Source of the DNA: JBKEDH01 sp047975295
GTDB lineage: Bacteria > Bacteroidota > Bacteroidia > Flavobacteriales > Flavobacteriaceae
Direction: 5' to 3'
Assembly (NCBI GenBank): GCA_047975295.1
Contig: JBKEDH010000004.1
Location: 1-48,896 of the forward strand
Length of the DNA: 48,896 nucleotides
Part shown: piece by piece, positions 32,221 through 41,354 of the stretch
Numbering within the stretch: the stretch's first letter is position 1
Layout of the letters: each line of letters starts with the position of its first letter
Position numbers and translations under genes: made by a program
The notes under the pieces: model-generated
What the model saw: the letters and a program-made list of their open reading frames with translations, nothing else
Databases searched by the model: none
What the model was told of the DNA's origin: nothing

Positions 32221-33357
32221 ATGAAACTTAATAAACAAGATATATTTAAAGCTTTGGAAACTATTACGGTTCCGGGTGAAGGGCTAAACATGGTAGAAAG
32301 TGGAGCCGTAACCAATATTGTTACTTTTGGCGATGAGGTTATTGTCGATATTACTATAAAAAATCCCAGTTTACAGGCCAAAAAACGTACCGAGGTCGAT
32401 ATTATGAAAACCATCCACGAATTGGTTTACCCAAAAGCAAAGGTTACTGTAAATGTTAAAGTAAACGCACCTGCAAAGCCAAAAAACGAAATAAAGGGAA
32501 AACCTATTCCGGGAATACAGAATATTGTTGCCGTAGCCTCCGGTAAAGGTGGCGTAGGAAAATCTACCGTTACCGCAAACCTTGGGGCAACATTATCCAA
32601 AATGGGCTTTAAAGTGGGTATATTGGATGCCGATATTTACGGTCCTTCCATACCCATTATGTACGATGTGGAGAACGAAAAGCCACTTTCGCTTAATGTA
32701 GGAGGAAAATCAAAAATGAAACCTATTGAAAACTACGGTGTTAAAATTTTATCGATAGGCTTTTTTACAAAACCGGATCAAGCCGTAATTTGGCGTGGCC
32801 CAATGGCTGCAAAGGCATTGAACCAAATGATTTTTGATGCCGATTGGGGCGAACTCGATTTCCTTTTAATCGACTTGCCACCGGGAACGGGTGATATCCA
32901 TCTAAGCATTATGCAGGCACTGCCCATTACGGGAGCCGTTGTAGTTAGTACACCGCAAAATGTGGCATTGGCCGATGCCAGAAAAGGTGTAGCCATGTTC
33001 CAACAGGACAGTATTAATGTGCCCGTATTAGGTATTATAGAAAACATGTCGTATTTTACTCCGGCAGAACTTCCTAATAATAAATATTATATATTTGGAC
33101 GAGAAGGCGCAAGAAACCTTGCCAAAGATCTGGATATTCCCTTTTTAGGCGAAATACCTTTGGTACAAAGTATCCGTGAGTCTGGCGATGTGGGACGTCC
33201 AGCAGCATTGCAAACGGCAACACCCTTAGAGCAAGCTTTCGAAAAATTAACACAATATGTGGTTCAGGAAGTGGTAGAACGCAATGATAGTTTACCTCCA
33301 ACCGAAGCCATAAAAATAACAACTATGGCTGGATGCTCAGCAGTTAAAAAGAAGTAA
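32221..33357 (+). CDS. apbC: Mrp/ApbC family Fe-S cluster carrier P-loop ATPase
   Basis: The 378-residue protein has an N-terminal DUF59/MIP18-like domain (about 1-80) and a deviant Walker A P-loop NTPase domain (VASGKGGVGKSTVTANLG, with GKGGVGKST at 108-116). Later motifs are LDADIYGPSIP, DFLLIDLPPGTGD and VVSTPQNVALADARKG. ApbC/Nbp35-type proteins bind and transfer Fe-S clusters using ATP. The usual C-terminal CxxC is not clear; a single Cys occurs near the end (MAGCSAVKKK). It is directly followed (no gap) by a NifU-type scaffold gene, which supports an Fe-S assembly role. Confidence 0.93.
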   Translation: MKLNKQDIFKALETITVPGEGLNMVESGAVTNIVTFGDEVIVDITIKNPSLQAKKRTEVDIMKTIHELVYPKAKVTVNVKVNAPAKPKNEIKGKPIPGIQNIVAVASGKGGVGKSTVTANLGATLSKMGFKVGILDADIYGPSIPIMYDVENEKPLSLNVGGKSKMKPIENYGVKILSIGFFTKPDQAVIWRGPMAAKALNQMIFDADWGELDFLLIDLPPGTGDIHLSIMQALPITGAVVVSTPQNVALADARKGVAMFQQDSINVPVLGIIENMSYFTPAELPNNKYYIFGREGARNLAKDLDIPFLGEIPLVQSIRESGDVGRPAALQTATPLEQAFEKLTQYVVQEVVERNDSLPPTEAIKITTMAGCSAVKKK

Positions 33358-33600
33358 ATGACATCAGAAGAAGTAAAACTAAACGTAGAAAAGGCTTTGG
33401 ACGAAATTCGTCCATTTTTGCAAAGTGATGGTGGCGATATAAAATTGCTATCCATTGAAGATGATAAGTTGGTTAAAGTACAACTAACAGGGGCTTGTGT
33501 AGGTTGTAGCGTTAACCAAATGACATTAAAGTCCGGTGTTGAAATGACCATTAAAAAACATGCTCCACAAATAGAACAAGTTATAAACATTGAAGATTAA
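33358..33600 (+). CDS. NifU C-terminal-domain (Nfu-type) Fe-S scaffold protein
   Basis: The 80-residue protein is a stand-alone NifU C-terminal domain. It has VEKALDEIRPFLQSDGGDI at the start and the cluster-binding motif GACVGC (Cys47, Cys50). Two such chains hold one [4Fe-4S] cluster for delivery to client proteins. The gene begins in the base after the Mrp stop codon, so the two proteins are almost certainly made together. Confidence 0.94.
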   Translation: MTSEEVKLNVEKALDEIRPFLQSDGGDIKLLSIEDDKLVKVQLTGACVGCSVNQMTLKSGVEMTIKKHAPQIEQVINIED

Positions 33601-33633
33601 TTAGTACTCTTCCCCAAAACAGGAAAGGTTAAG

Positions 33634-33664
33634 ATTGGATTCACATTGTAAATGATTACATTTG
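33634..33664 (+). promoter_or_regulatory. Ferredoxin gene promoter
   Basis: ATTG (33634-33637), a 19-bp spacer and TACATTTG (33657-33664) match the Bacteroidetes consensus. The leader to the ATG at 33694 is about 25 nt. Confidence 0.6.
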
Positions 33665-33693
33665 CGCTCATTTTTTAACTTAAAGAAACGAAC

Positions 33694-34026
33694 ATGGAGC
33701 AGGACATTACCATAAAAATAACCGATAGAGAAGGTGTAACCCACGAAATTATGGCACCTACAGATATGGCCATGAACCTTATGGAGGTAGTACGTAGTTA
33801 CGAACTTGCTCCCGAAGGCACCATAGGTATATGTGGTGGTATGGCCATGTGTGCATCGTGCCAGTGCTATGTGATTAGCGAAACTGAATTGCCCAATATG
33901 AGTGACGATGAAGAAGCCATGCTATCGGAAGCCTTTAATGTAAGGGATAATAGTCGCTTGGGGTGCCAAATACAGATTACACCCGAATTGGAAGGTTTGG
34001 AAGTTGAACTTGCTCCGGAAGATTAG
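33694..34026 (+). CDS. Adrenodoxin-type [2Fe-2S] ferredoxin
   Basis: The 110-residue protein has the ferredoxin ligand pattern C-x5-C-x2-C with a distant fourth cysteine. These are Cys47, Cys53 and Cys56 in GICGGMAMCASCQCY, and Cys91 in SRLGCQI. This spacing marks the adrenodoxin/bacterial ISC ferredoxin group, which supplies electrons for Fe-S assembly or to P450-type oxygenases. It lies next to the Mrp and NifU-type genes but has its own promoter. Confidence 0.92.
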   Translation: MEQDITIKITDREGVTHEIMAPTDMAMNLMEVVRSYELAPEGTIGICGGMAMCASCQCYVISETELPNMSDDEEAMLSEAFNVRDNSRLGCQIQITPELEGLEVELAPED

Positions 34027-34052
34027 TTTTAAAGTACCTTTTTTACCGCAGC

Positions 34053-34532
34053 TTATTGATTGACTTTGTTAATAAGTGCTATCTTTTTGTTTACCATACC
34101 CACAAATTCATGTAAATAATCTGGTATGTTTTGTTTCGTTTGGTCTATACGCCACTTTTTAACGGTTCCTTTTTTGGAGTATTCAATATAAAGCCCTCCA
34201 CCATCGGCACAGTCGGGACAGCCTATTATGGCTTCATTTTTAGACCATAAATTCTGTGGAAAATAATCTGTTAAATCTTTAACAGCTCCAAATGTATCGG
34301 TATCCAATAATGTTTCAAAATCGAAAGACTCCATAGTGTAGCTGTCAACTGTATCCTCGTACAAGGCATTTTCGGTAAGCTTAAAAATCTCAATACAAGA
34401 CTCGCCTATGCACATCCCATAAAAATGGCCAAAAATAAGATAATCATCTTTCTGTAAAGTGTCATGGTTATCATTGGAATCACAACCTAGCAAAATCGCA
34501 AATCCAAAAACAATAAATAAGATATTTTTCAC
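34053..34532 (-). CDS. Lipoprotein of unknown function
   Basis: This 159-residue protein has a lipoprotein signal peptide (MKNILFIVFGFAILLGC; Cys17) and an acidic start after it (DSNDNHD). Four further cysteines appear as MCIGESC and CPDC, possibly two disulfides. The body is beta-rich with GGGLYIEYSKKGTVKKWRID. I recognise no family. It is a single gene between the ferredoxin and the metallophosphoesterase. Confidence 0.75.
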   Translation of the reverse strand: MKNILFIVFGFAILLGCDSNDNHDTLQKDDYLIFGHFYGMCIGESCIEIFKLTENALYEDTVDSYTMESFDFETLLDTDTFGAVKDLTDYFPQNLWSKNEAIIGCPDCADGGGLYIEYSKKGTVKKWRIDQTKQNIPDYLHEFVGMVNKKIALINKVNQ

Positions 34533-34602
34533 GGTGCTTTTTTATGTAGATGTTATTTTTTATAAAGGTTGCGTATATTCACTTTAAAAATCAAAAAAAG
34601 TA

Positions 34603-35505
34603 TTATCCATCATTGGTTTTATAATCCACTAATTTTTCAGGACCTTCCAATAACACCCTAACAATTTGTAGCGTACCGTTATCGGTAGTTGCTATTTGCC
34701 ATTTTATTAAACTTATACAACCATTTTCAATTTCAATACCGGTAATACTTCTGGGATGCACACAGCTGCCATCGTTAAAAAAAGCAATATTGCCCGGTTC
34801 GGGAAATCGTGGACGGTGGGTGTGCCCCATTACGGTAATTAAATTATTGTTGTTTATTATCCACTTTTTGGTACGCCGTTCAACCTTTATGAGTTCTTTA
34901 TAATTTTTTGCGGGTGTGGTAGGATCGGCAATCCCCATTACATTTAAGGGTTTCCAAAGTATGCGCACCAAAAACCGGCTCCATTTCCAAAAAGTATAGT
35001 TCCACCAATCGGATTGATGGCCGTGGGTTAAAAACAATTCCTGTTTATTGGTTTCGTGCTGTAAAACCAAGGCTTCGTGATATACAATATCCCTAAAAAG
35101 CGGTACATCCTGCCCAACAATAGGGTCGAAATATGTGGACAAATATTTTTTAACGTAGTTTGGATTTCGATATACCATATCGTGGTTGCCCCAAACCATG
35201 TGCAAACGGTTCTGTTCGTGAAATTGTTTCATAAGCAGGTACACATTTTTATGAGCTTCCAAAATGGGTGCAAAGGATAGGTTTTCCCAAAGTTCGTCAC
35301 CATCGCCCAGTTCGCAATAGCTAAACCCCTCGTTGTAATAATGCTTTAGGGCATGGAAATAAATATTACGATTATTGGCAAAATCGTCGGCAAAACTGTT
35401 ATCGCCTCTATGGCAATCACTAAAAAGAATAAACTTAGAATTATTGTTAAAAGCAATTCTCTTCGCATTTTTATAAGCCCTATCCAATCTTGTTTTCGAA
35501 GACAT
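34603..35505 (-). CDS. Calcineurin-like metallophosphoesterase
   Basis: The 300-residue protein has the dimetal phosphoesterase motifs in order: FSDCHRGDN (about 27-35), LGDGDEL, WGNHDMVY, THGHQSDWW and MGHTHRPRF. There is no signal peptide, so it is cytoplasmic or peripheral. The SDCHRGD form resembles UDP-2,3-diacylglucosamine hydrolase-like enzymes in part, but the inserted region and C terminus differ and the substrate is unknown. Confidence 0.86.
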   Translation of the reverse strand: MSSKTRLDRAYKNAKRIAFNNNSKFILFSDCHRGDNSFADDFANNRNIYFHALKHYYNEGFSYCELGDGDELWENLSFAPILEAHKNVYLLMKQFHEQNRLHMVWGNHDMVYRNPNYVKKYLSTYFDPIVGQDVPLFRDIVYHEALVLQHETNKQELFLTHGHQSDWWNYTFWKWSRFLVRILWKPLNVMGIADPTTPAKNYKELIKVERRTKKWIINNNNLITVMGHTHRPRFPEPGNIAFFNDGSCVHPRSITGIEIENGCISLIKWQIATTDNGTLQIVRVLLEGPEKLVDYKTNDG

Positions 35506-35575
35506 AGTTATCGTTTTACAATAAAGATATTCTAAAAATCATCATTCAATCCGTACATCTATATAGCCGGCACAT

Positions 35576-38422
35576 CTAATGAGCCTCTAGCCAATTGCTA
35601 CCCGTTCCCAAATCGACATCCAATGGTACATCCAATTTATAGGCGTTTTCCATTTCGGTTTTAACCAAGGTCTTTATGGCTTCCAGTTCGGGCCTGTAAA
35701 CATCAAAAACCAATTCGTCGTGTACCTGCAATAGCATTTTGGTTTTGTAATTACCAGCTTTGAGTTTGTTGTAAATGTTAATCATGGCTAATTTAATAAT
35801 ATCGGCAGCACTACCTTGAATGGGTGCATTTACGGCATTACGTTCGGCAGCACCACGCACCACGGCATTACGGGAATTAATGTCTTTTAAATAACGACGA
35901 CGCCCCAAAACGGTCTGTACATAACCGTTATCGCGAGCAAAATCGACCTGTTCGCCAATAAAGCGTTTTAGTTTGGGGTAGGTTTCGTAATATGTGTCGA
36001 TAAGTTCTTTGGCTTCGCTTCGGGTTAGGTTGGTCTGGTTGCTTAACCCAAAAGCCGAAACCCCATAAACAATACCGAAATTTACTGTTTTGGCATTGCT
36101 ACGCTGTTCGCGTGTTACTTCGGCAATGGGCACCTTAAACACTTTTGCAGCGGTCGAAGCATGGATATCTTCTCCGTTTTTAAAAGCATTCATCATGGTT
36201 TCTTCTTGACTTAGAGCAGCAATAATGCGAAGTTCTATTTGCGAATAATCGGCAGCAAGCAGTATATATTCGTCATTTTTTGGAATAAACGCTTTCCGTA
36301 CTTGGCGACCACGCTCGGTACGTATAGGGATATTCTGTAAGTTCGGGTTATTACTGCTTAAACGGCCGGTAGCAGCTACGGTTTGCATATAGTCGGTATG
36401 CACACGACCGGTTGATGGTTCTACCTGTAAAGGCAGGGCATCGACATAAGTACTTTTTAGTTTTGTTAAACCACGGAAATCCAAAATATGCCGAATGATT
36501 TCATGGTCTTTGGCGAGATAGCTTAAAATATCTTCGGAAGTAGCGTATTGTCCTGTTTTTGTTTTTTTAGGTTTATCGACCAACTTTAATTTATCGAATA
36601 AAATATCGCCCAATTGCTTGGGAGATGCTATATTGAAGGTTTCGCCTGCTTTGGTATAAATGTGTTCTTCCAGGGTTTTAATATCGTTATCCAATGCTTC
36701 CGAAAGACTATTTAAAAAAGCTTTGTCCAGATTGATGCCCTCCAGTTCCATAGCCGCCAAAACACGGAGCAGGGGAATTTCAATATCATCAAAAAGAGTT
36801 TGAATGTTGGCTTGGCCCAGTTCATTTTTAAAATGTTCTTTAAGCTGAAGGGTAATATCGGCATCTTCAACTGCATATTCGGTTTGTTTTTCTAAAGGCA
36901 CTTCCCGCATCGTTAATTGGTTTTTTCCTTTTTTGCCAATTAATGTTTCGATTGAAATAGGCGTATAATTCAAATAAGTTTCGGCAAGTATGTCCATATT
37001 GTGGCGCATATCGGGGTTTATAAGGTAATGCGCCAACATGGTATCGAACAATTTACCTTTTACTTCAATATTGTATTTTGCCAATACTTTTATATCGTAT
37101 TTTAAATTCTGCCCAATTTTTTCGATGGTCTCACTTTCAAAAAATGGGCGAAGTTCTTCAACCAAATCCTGTGCTTCTTCCCTGTTTTCGGGAAACGACA
37201 GGTAAAACCCTTTTCCTTTTTCCCAAGAAAAAGCAATACCAACCAACTCGGCCTCAATGGGGTTTATGCTTGTAGTTTCGGTATCAAAACATACACTTTG
37301 CTGGTTCATTAGGTTTTTAACAAACAGTTTGGTGGCCATGCCCGAAGCTATACTCTGATAAAAATGTGAGGTGTTTTCGGCTGTATTTCTTGCAAAACCA
37401 CTTTGCTCTTCGGTTTGGTTGTTTTGCGGTGAAATATTATCGAATAGTGAAAATTGTCCCGCGCCCGCAGCAGCGTGTTTTTTTTGTACTTCGGAAGTTT
37501 TTTTTATTGAAGGGCTTTCGGCAGAAATTTCAGTTTTAACAGTAAAGGTGTTTTCAAAATTCTTGAGTAATTGACGAAACTCCAAATCCTGAAAAATCTC
37601 GGTTACTTTTTCAACGTCGGGCTGTTCAAACTTAAAATCATCGGCATTAAAGTGTACAGGAACATCCAACATAATGGTAGCCAGTTTTTTTGACAGAATC
37701 CCAAGTTCTTTATTATCCTCAATTTTTTCCTTCATCTTACCCTTTAGCTCATGTGTGTTGGCCAACAGGTTTTCCATACTGCCATATTGGGCTATAAATT
37801 TTTTGGCTGTCTTTTCGCCAACACCGGGCAGTCCGGGAATATTATCGCTGGAATCACCCATCATACCCAGAAAATCAATAACCTGTAACGGGCTTTCAAC
37901 TTCAAATTTTCGCTGTACTTCGGGAATGCCCCAAGTTTCATAACCACCACCAAACGATTTTGGGCGGTACATGAAAATATTTTCGGAGACCAATTGGGCA
38001 AAATCCTTATCGGGTGTTACCATAAAGGTTTGGTAACCTTCCTTTTCGGCCTGCTTGGAAAGGGTACCGATAATGTCGTCGGCCTCATAGCCTTCTTTAA
38101 CCATAATGGGAATGTGCATGGCCTTTAAAATATTGTGTATGTACGGCACGGCCACTTTTATGGCTTCGGGTGTTTCGTCGCGATTGGCCTTGTAATCCTC
38201 GAACATTTCCACACGATCGGCACTACCACCTTTATCGAAACAAACTGCCAAATGGTCGGGATGTTCCCGTTTTATAACATCCAAAAGAGAATTCATAAAG
38301 CCCATAATGGCCGAAGTATCGATTCCTTTGGAGTTTATTCTTGGATTTTTAATAAAGGCATAATAACCACGGAAAATCAAGGCGTAGGCATCGATTAGAA
38401 AAAGGCGTTTTTTGTTGGACAT
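35576..38422 (-). CDS. polA: DNA polymerase I
   Basis: The 948-residue product has the full three-domain plan. The 5'-3' exonuclease/flap domain (about 1-300) has FLIDAYALIFRGYYAF and GVGEKTAKKFI. The 3'-5' proofreading domain appears active, with CFDTETT, GQNLKYD and YAVEDAD present. The polymerase domain has motif A DYSQIELRIIAAL, motif B RSNAKTVNFGIVYG and motif C QVHDELVFD. It fills gaps and removes RNA primers in replication and repair. A -7 box (TAGCTTTG on the minus strand, 38452-38445) lies 23 nt upstream. Confidence 0.97.
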   Translation of the reverse strand: MSNKKRLFLIDAYALIFRGYYAFIKNPRINSKGIDTSAIMGFMNSLLDVIKREHPDHLAVCFDKGGSADRVEMFEDYKANRDETPEAIKVAVPYIHNILKAMHIPIMVKEGYEADDIIGTLSKQAEKEGYQTFMVTPDKDFAQLVSENIFMYRPKSFGGGYETWGIPEVQRKFEVESPLQVIDFLGMMGDSSDNIPGLPGVGEKTAKKFIAQYGSMENLLANTHELKGKMKEKIEDNKELGILSKKLATIMLDVPVHFNADDFKFEQPDVEKVTEIFQDLEFRQLLKNFENTFTVKTEISAESPSIKKTSEVQKKHAAAGAGQFSLFDNISPQNNQTEEQSGFARNTAENTSHFYQSIASGMATKLFVKNLMNQQSVCFDTETTSINPIEAELVGIAFSWEKGKGFYLSFPENREEAQDLVEELRPFFESETIEKIGQNLKYDIKVLAKYNIEVKGKLFDTMLAHYLINPDMRHNMDILAETYLNYTPISIETLIGKKGKNQLTMREVPLEKQTEYAVEDADITLQLKEHFKNELGQANIQTLFDDIEIPLLRVLAAMELEGINLDKAFLNSLSEALDNDIKTLEEHIYTKAGETFNIASPKQLGDILFDKLKLVDKPKKTKTGQYATSEDILSYLAKDHEIIRHILDFRGLTKLKSTYVDALPLQVEPSTGRVHTDYMQTVAATGRLSSNNPNLQNIPIRTERGRQVRKAFIPKNDEYILLAADYSQIELRIIAALSQEETMMNAFKNGEDIHASTAAKVFKVPIAEVTREQRSNAKTVNFGIVYGVSAFGLSNQTNLTRSEAKELIDTYYETYPKLKRFIGEQVDFARDNGYVQTVLGRRRYLKDINSRNAVVRGAAERNAVNAPIQGSAADIIKLAMINIYNKLKAGNYKTKMLLQVHDELVFDVYRPELEAIKTLVKTEMENAYKLDVPLDVDLGTGSNWLEAH

Positions 38423-38444
38423 ATGTTTTATTTTGATGTGAAGT

Positions 38445-38452
38445 CAAAGCTA
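38445..38452 (-). promoter_or_regulatory. -7 box for polA
   Basis: On the minus strand this reads TAGCTTTG, a TAnnTTTG match 22 nt before the polA ATG. No clear -33 element is seen. Confidence 0.4.
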
Positions 38453-38620
38453 CAAAAACTCTAAAAGAATATAAACGGACATTTGAACTTTTTCCAATGA
38501 TTAAAACATTATTGCCCGTTAAAAGAGTAAAGAAGCAAGACTTGATTTTAATTTGGCAACAAACAATTTGTCGAGTTTTAACCTATTATATTTTCCCTCT
38601 TTCTATAAAAAAAGTAAATC

Positions 38621-40939
38621 CTATTCGTTTTTCAAACTTAAGGAATAAGGAACATTATTGTTTTTAGAACCCCAGTTTTTATTTGGTACATCGGCCATAT
38701 TAAAGTCTAAAACACCACCTTTTAAAATGGTTTCATAATTTACAAATGTATTATTATAAATTTTGTTGTTAAGTTTGGCACTATCTATATAAACATTATT
38801 TTCGGAATTATTTTGAGTCTTTATAGTAAATGTATTGCCGTTACTTAAATTTAAAGTAACCTTTTTAAACAGTGGACTTCCAATAACATATTGGTTGGTT
38901 GCCGGCGTTACGGGATAAAAGCCTAAAGCACTAAACACATACCACGCCGAAGTTTGGCCATTGTCTTCGTCGCCGCAATAACCATCTGGAGTTGGAGTGT
39001 ATAATTTATTTAATACCATTCTTGTTTTTTCTTGGGCTTTATAAGCTGCATTGGCGTAGTTGTACAGGTAAATCATGTGCTGTATAGGTTGGTTGCCATG
39101 AGCATAATTACCCATATTTACAATTTGCATTTCCCGAATTTCATGAATGGTAAAGCCATAGTACGAATCATCAAAATCGGGAGGCATATCGAAAACCCGG
39201 TCTAATTGCTTTTCAAATTCGGTTTTTCCGCCCATTAAATCCACCAATCCCTGTATGTCGTGAAATACAGACCACGTATAGTGTAAGCTATTGCCTTCTG
39301 TAAAAGCATCACCCCATTTTAAAGGATTAAACGGCGATTGAAAAGTACCGTCTTCATTTTTGCCCCGCATTAAGTTCGAAGATGGATCGAACACCTTTTT
39401 GTAATTTAGGGACTGTTTATAAAAGCGGGTTGTTAGCGTATCTATATTTAGTTTTTTAGCCATTTGTGCAATGGTAAAATCGGCATAAGCATACTCTAAA
39501 GTACGTGCAGTATTTTCGTTTATGCCAACATTGTAGGGCACATAGCCTAATTTGTTGTAATAATCAACACCTTCCCGACCAACAGAACCAACAGGTCTTC
39601 CTTGATTAACATTGGCATTTTTTATTAAAGCTTCCAATAAAACAGAAACATCTTTATCTTTTACATTCCCTTTTAAAAAAGCATCGGCAATAATTGGGGC
39701 CGAGTTAGATCCTATCATACAATCCCTATGTCCGGGACTTGCCCATTCGGGCAACCAACCCGATTCTTTGTATGTATTTGCCAAACCTTCCATTATATGG
39801 CTGTTCAATTCGGGGTACATTAAATTAAAAAACGGAAAAACAGCTCTAAAAGTATCCCAAAAACCATTATCGGTAAACATATATCCAGGAAGTACTTCGC
39901 CATTGTAAGGACTGTAATGTACAATATTATTATTTTTATCGTATTCGTAGAATTTTCTTGGAAAAAGCAGTACGCGATATAAGCAGGAGTAAAAAGTTTT
40001 TATATGTTCGTTGCTATTATCTTCAACAATAATCCTGCTTAGTTCTTTTTCCCAAAGTTGTTTAGCCTTTTCTTTGGTAGTATCGAAAGTATCGTTTCCT
40101 ATCTCTCTGTCCAGATTTAACTGGGCTTGCTCCAGGCTTATAAACGACGAGGCCACTTTTACGGTAACCTCTTCGTCCTTTCTTGTTTTAAATCCTATAA
40201 TAGCTCCAACGTGGTCTCCCTCACTGTTCAGGCTACTTTTCCTCAGTTTCCAATTATCGTTCCATGTGTGGGTTATTTCAAAATCCTTATCAAATTGGGC
40301 AACAAAATAATTATGGAAATTATCCGGAACCCCTCCCGAATTATTTCGGCAATACCCTATAATCTTCTTTTCTTTGGGAATAATTTTTACCATCGATCCT
40401 TTAAAAAACGCATCCAAAATAATATAAGACGAATCGGCTTTTGGAAATGTAAACTTAAATTGGGCTGCACGCTCGGTTGGAGCTACCTCAACAGTGGTGT
40501 TGTAATCTGCCAGATACACTTTATAATGATAGGGTTTTACAGTTTCGGCCTTGTGCGAAAACCACGATTGACGATCTTCTTCTGTGTATTTTAAATTACC
40601 TGTTATGGCCATAAAGGAAAAAGCCGCATAATCGTTAATCCAAGGACTTGGCTGATGGGTCTGTTTTATACCTCGAATTTTATTATCGCCGTACTTATAT
40701 GTCCAACCATCTCCCATTTTAGACGTCATGGGTGTCCAAAAATTCATGCCCCATGGCGTGGCTATGGCCGGATAAGTGTTACCGTTGGAAAGACTGAATT
40801 TTGAATCGGTTCCCATTAACGGATTAATATATTGGGTGTAATCGGTTTTGGAAACGGACAAGACTTTTTCTATTTCGATTGAATGATCTTTACAGCCTAT
40901 GAAGCCAACAACAATAAGAAAATACAAGATTTTACGCAT
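38621..40939 (-). CDS. Glycoside hydrolase family 92 alpha-mannosidase, lipoprotein
   Basis: The 772-residue protein starts with a lipoprotein signal (FLIVVGFIGC, Cys16). The N-terminal GH92 domain has YINPLMGTDSKFSLSNGNTY and ATPWGMNFWTPMT. The catalytic (alpha/alpha)6 domain has LFPRKFYEYD, NGFWDTFRAVFPFF, HEIREMQIVNMG, YCGDEDNGQTSAWYVFSALG and FYPVTP. GH92 enzymes are calcium-dependent inverting exo-alpha-mannosidases, often on N-glycans. The enzyme is probably anchored at the cell surface or in the periplasm. There is no SusCD pair or other glycan-degradation gene beside it. Confidence 0.94.
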   Translation of the reverse strand: MRKILYFLIVVGFIGCKDHSIEIEKVLSVSKTDYTQYINPLMGTDSKFSLSNGNTYPAIATPWGMNFWTPMTSKMGDGWTYKYGDNKIRGIKQTHQPSPWINDYAAFSFMAITGNLKYTEEDRQSWFSHKAETVKPYHYKVYLADYNTTVEVAPTERAAQFKFTFPKADSSYIILDAFFKGSMVKIIPKEKKIIGYCRNNSGGVPDNFHNYFVAQFDKDFEITHTWNDNWKLRKSSLNSEGDHVGAIIGFKTRKDEEVTVKVASSFISLEQAQLNLDREIGNDTFDTTKEKAKQLWEKELSRIIVEDNSNEHIKTFYSCLYRVLLFPRKFYEYDKNNNIVHYSPYNGEVLPGYMFTDNGFWDTFRAVFPFFNLMYPELNSHIMEGLANTYKESGWLPEWASPGHRDCMIGSNSAPIIADAFLKGNVKDKDVSVLLEALIKNANVNQGRPVGSVGREGVDYYNKLGYVPYNVGINENTARTLEYAYADFTIAQMAKKLNIDTLTTRFYKQSLNYKKVFDPSSNLMRGKNEDGTFQSPFNPLKWGDAFTEGNSLHYTWSVFHDIQGLVDLMGGKTEFEKQLDRVFDMPPDFDDSYYGFTIHEIREMQIVNMGNYAHGNQPIQHMIYLYNYANAAYKAQEKTRMVLNKLYTPTPDGYCGDEDNGQTSAWYVFSALGFYPVTPATNQYVIGSPLFKKVTLNLSNGNTFTIKTQNNSENNVYIDSAKLNNKIYNNTFVNYETILKGGVLDFNMADVPNKNWGSKNNNVPYSLSLKNE

Positions 40940-41106
40940 GTTTAAATTTGTTTTTTTTTGATTAAAAGCATAGAATATATGTAGCTACATATCGGTATCC
41001 AACCACCATTTTATATGGCTTTCTGCACCATGGTAAAAATAGGGCTTTTTTTCTTTTTATCCCGAAGGGTATTCGGTACAACATCATCTAAATTTAATTT
41101 ATATTA

Positions 41107-41268
41107 GAGACTGTTTAAATTTGTATGATAAGACTTTTTGTATAGTTTACTTTTGCTACAGTATAAGGCAAAATAGAAGATAATAGCTGGGCTACTTGAT
41201 GAAATTTTAACAAAATTATGCGCAAAAAGAGATATAGAAAAACAATTGACATGAATTTAAACAAGCTC
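41107..41268 (+). mobile_element. MITE-like element, copy 2 (162 bp, 3-bp target duplication TTA)
   Basis: It starts GAGACTGTTTAAATTTGTAT and ends GAATTTAAACAAGCTC, flanked by TTA on both sides (41104-41106 and 41269-41271). It shares with copy 1 (5907-6055) both ends and a core beginning GGCAAAATAGAAGATAATAG. It differs by a 13-bp length change in the left third and scattered substitutions. It lies between the divergent GH92 and phosphoesterase genes. No coding content. Confidence 0.85.
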
Positions 41269-41334
41269 TTAATGCAAACTCTTAACAATGCGTTAAATAA
41301 GCCCTCATAAATCAAGCAAACTTTCCAAATTGAG

Positions 41335-41342
41335 TATATTTG
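41335..41342 (+). promoter_or_regulatory. -7 box that decides the phosphoesterase start
   Basis: TATATTTG matches TAnnTTTG. A TTG that could extend the reading frame lies inside it (41340), so the ATG at 41355 is the better start. The predicted leader is under 10 nt. Confidence 0.5.
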
Positions 41343-41354
41343 ACAAAAAAATAT

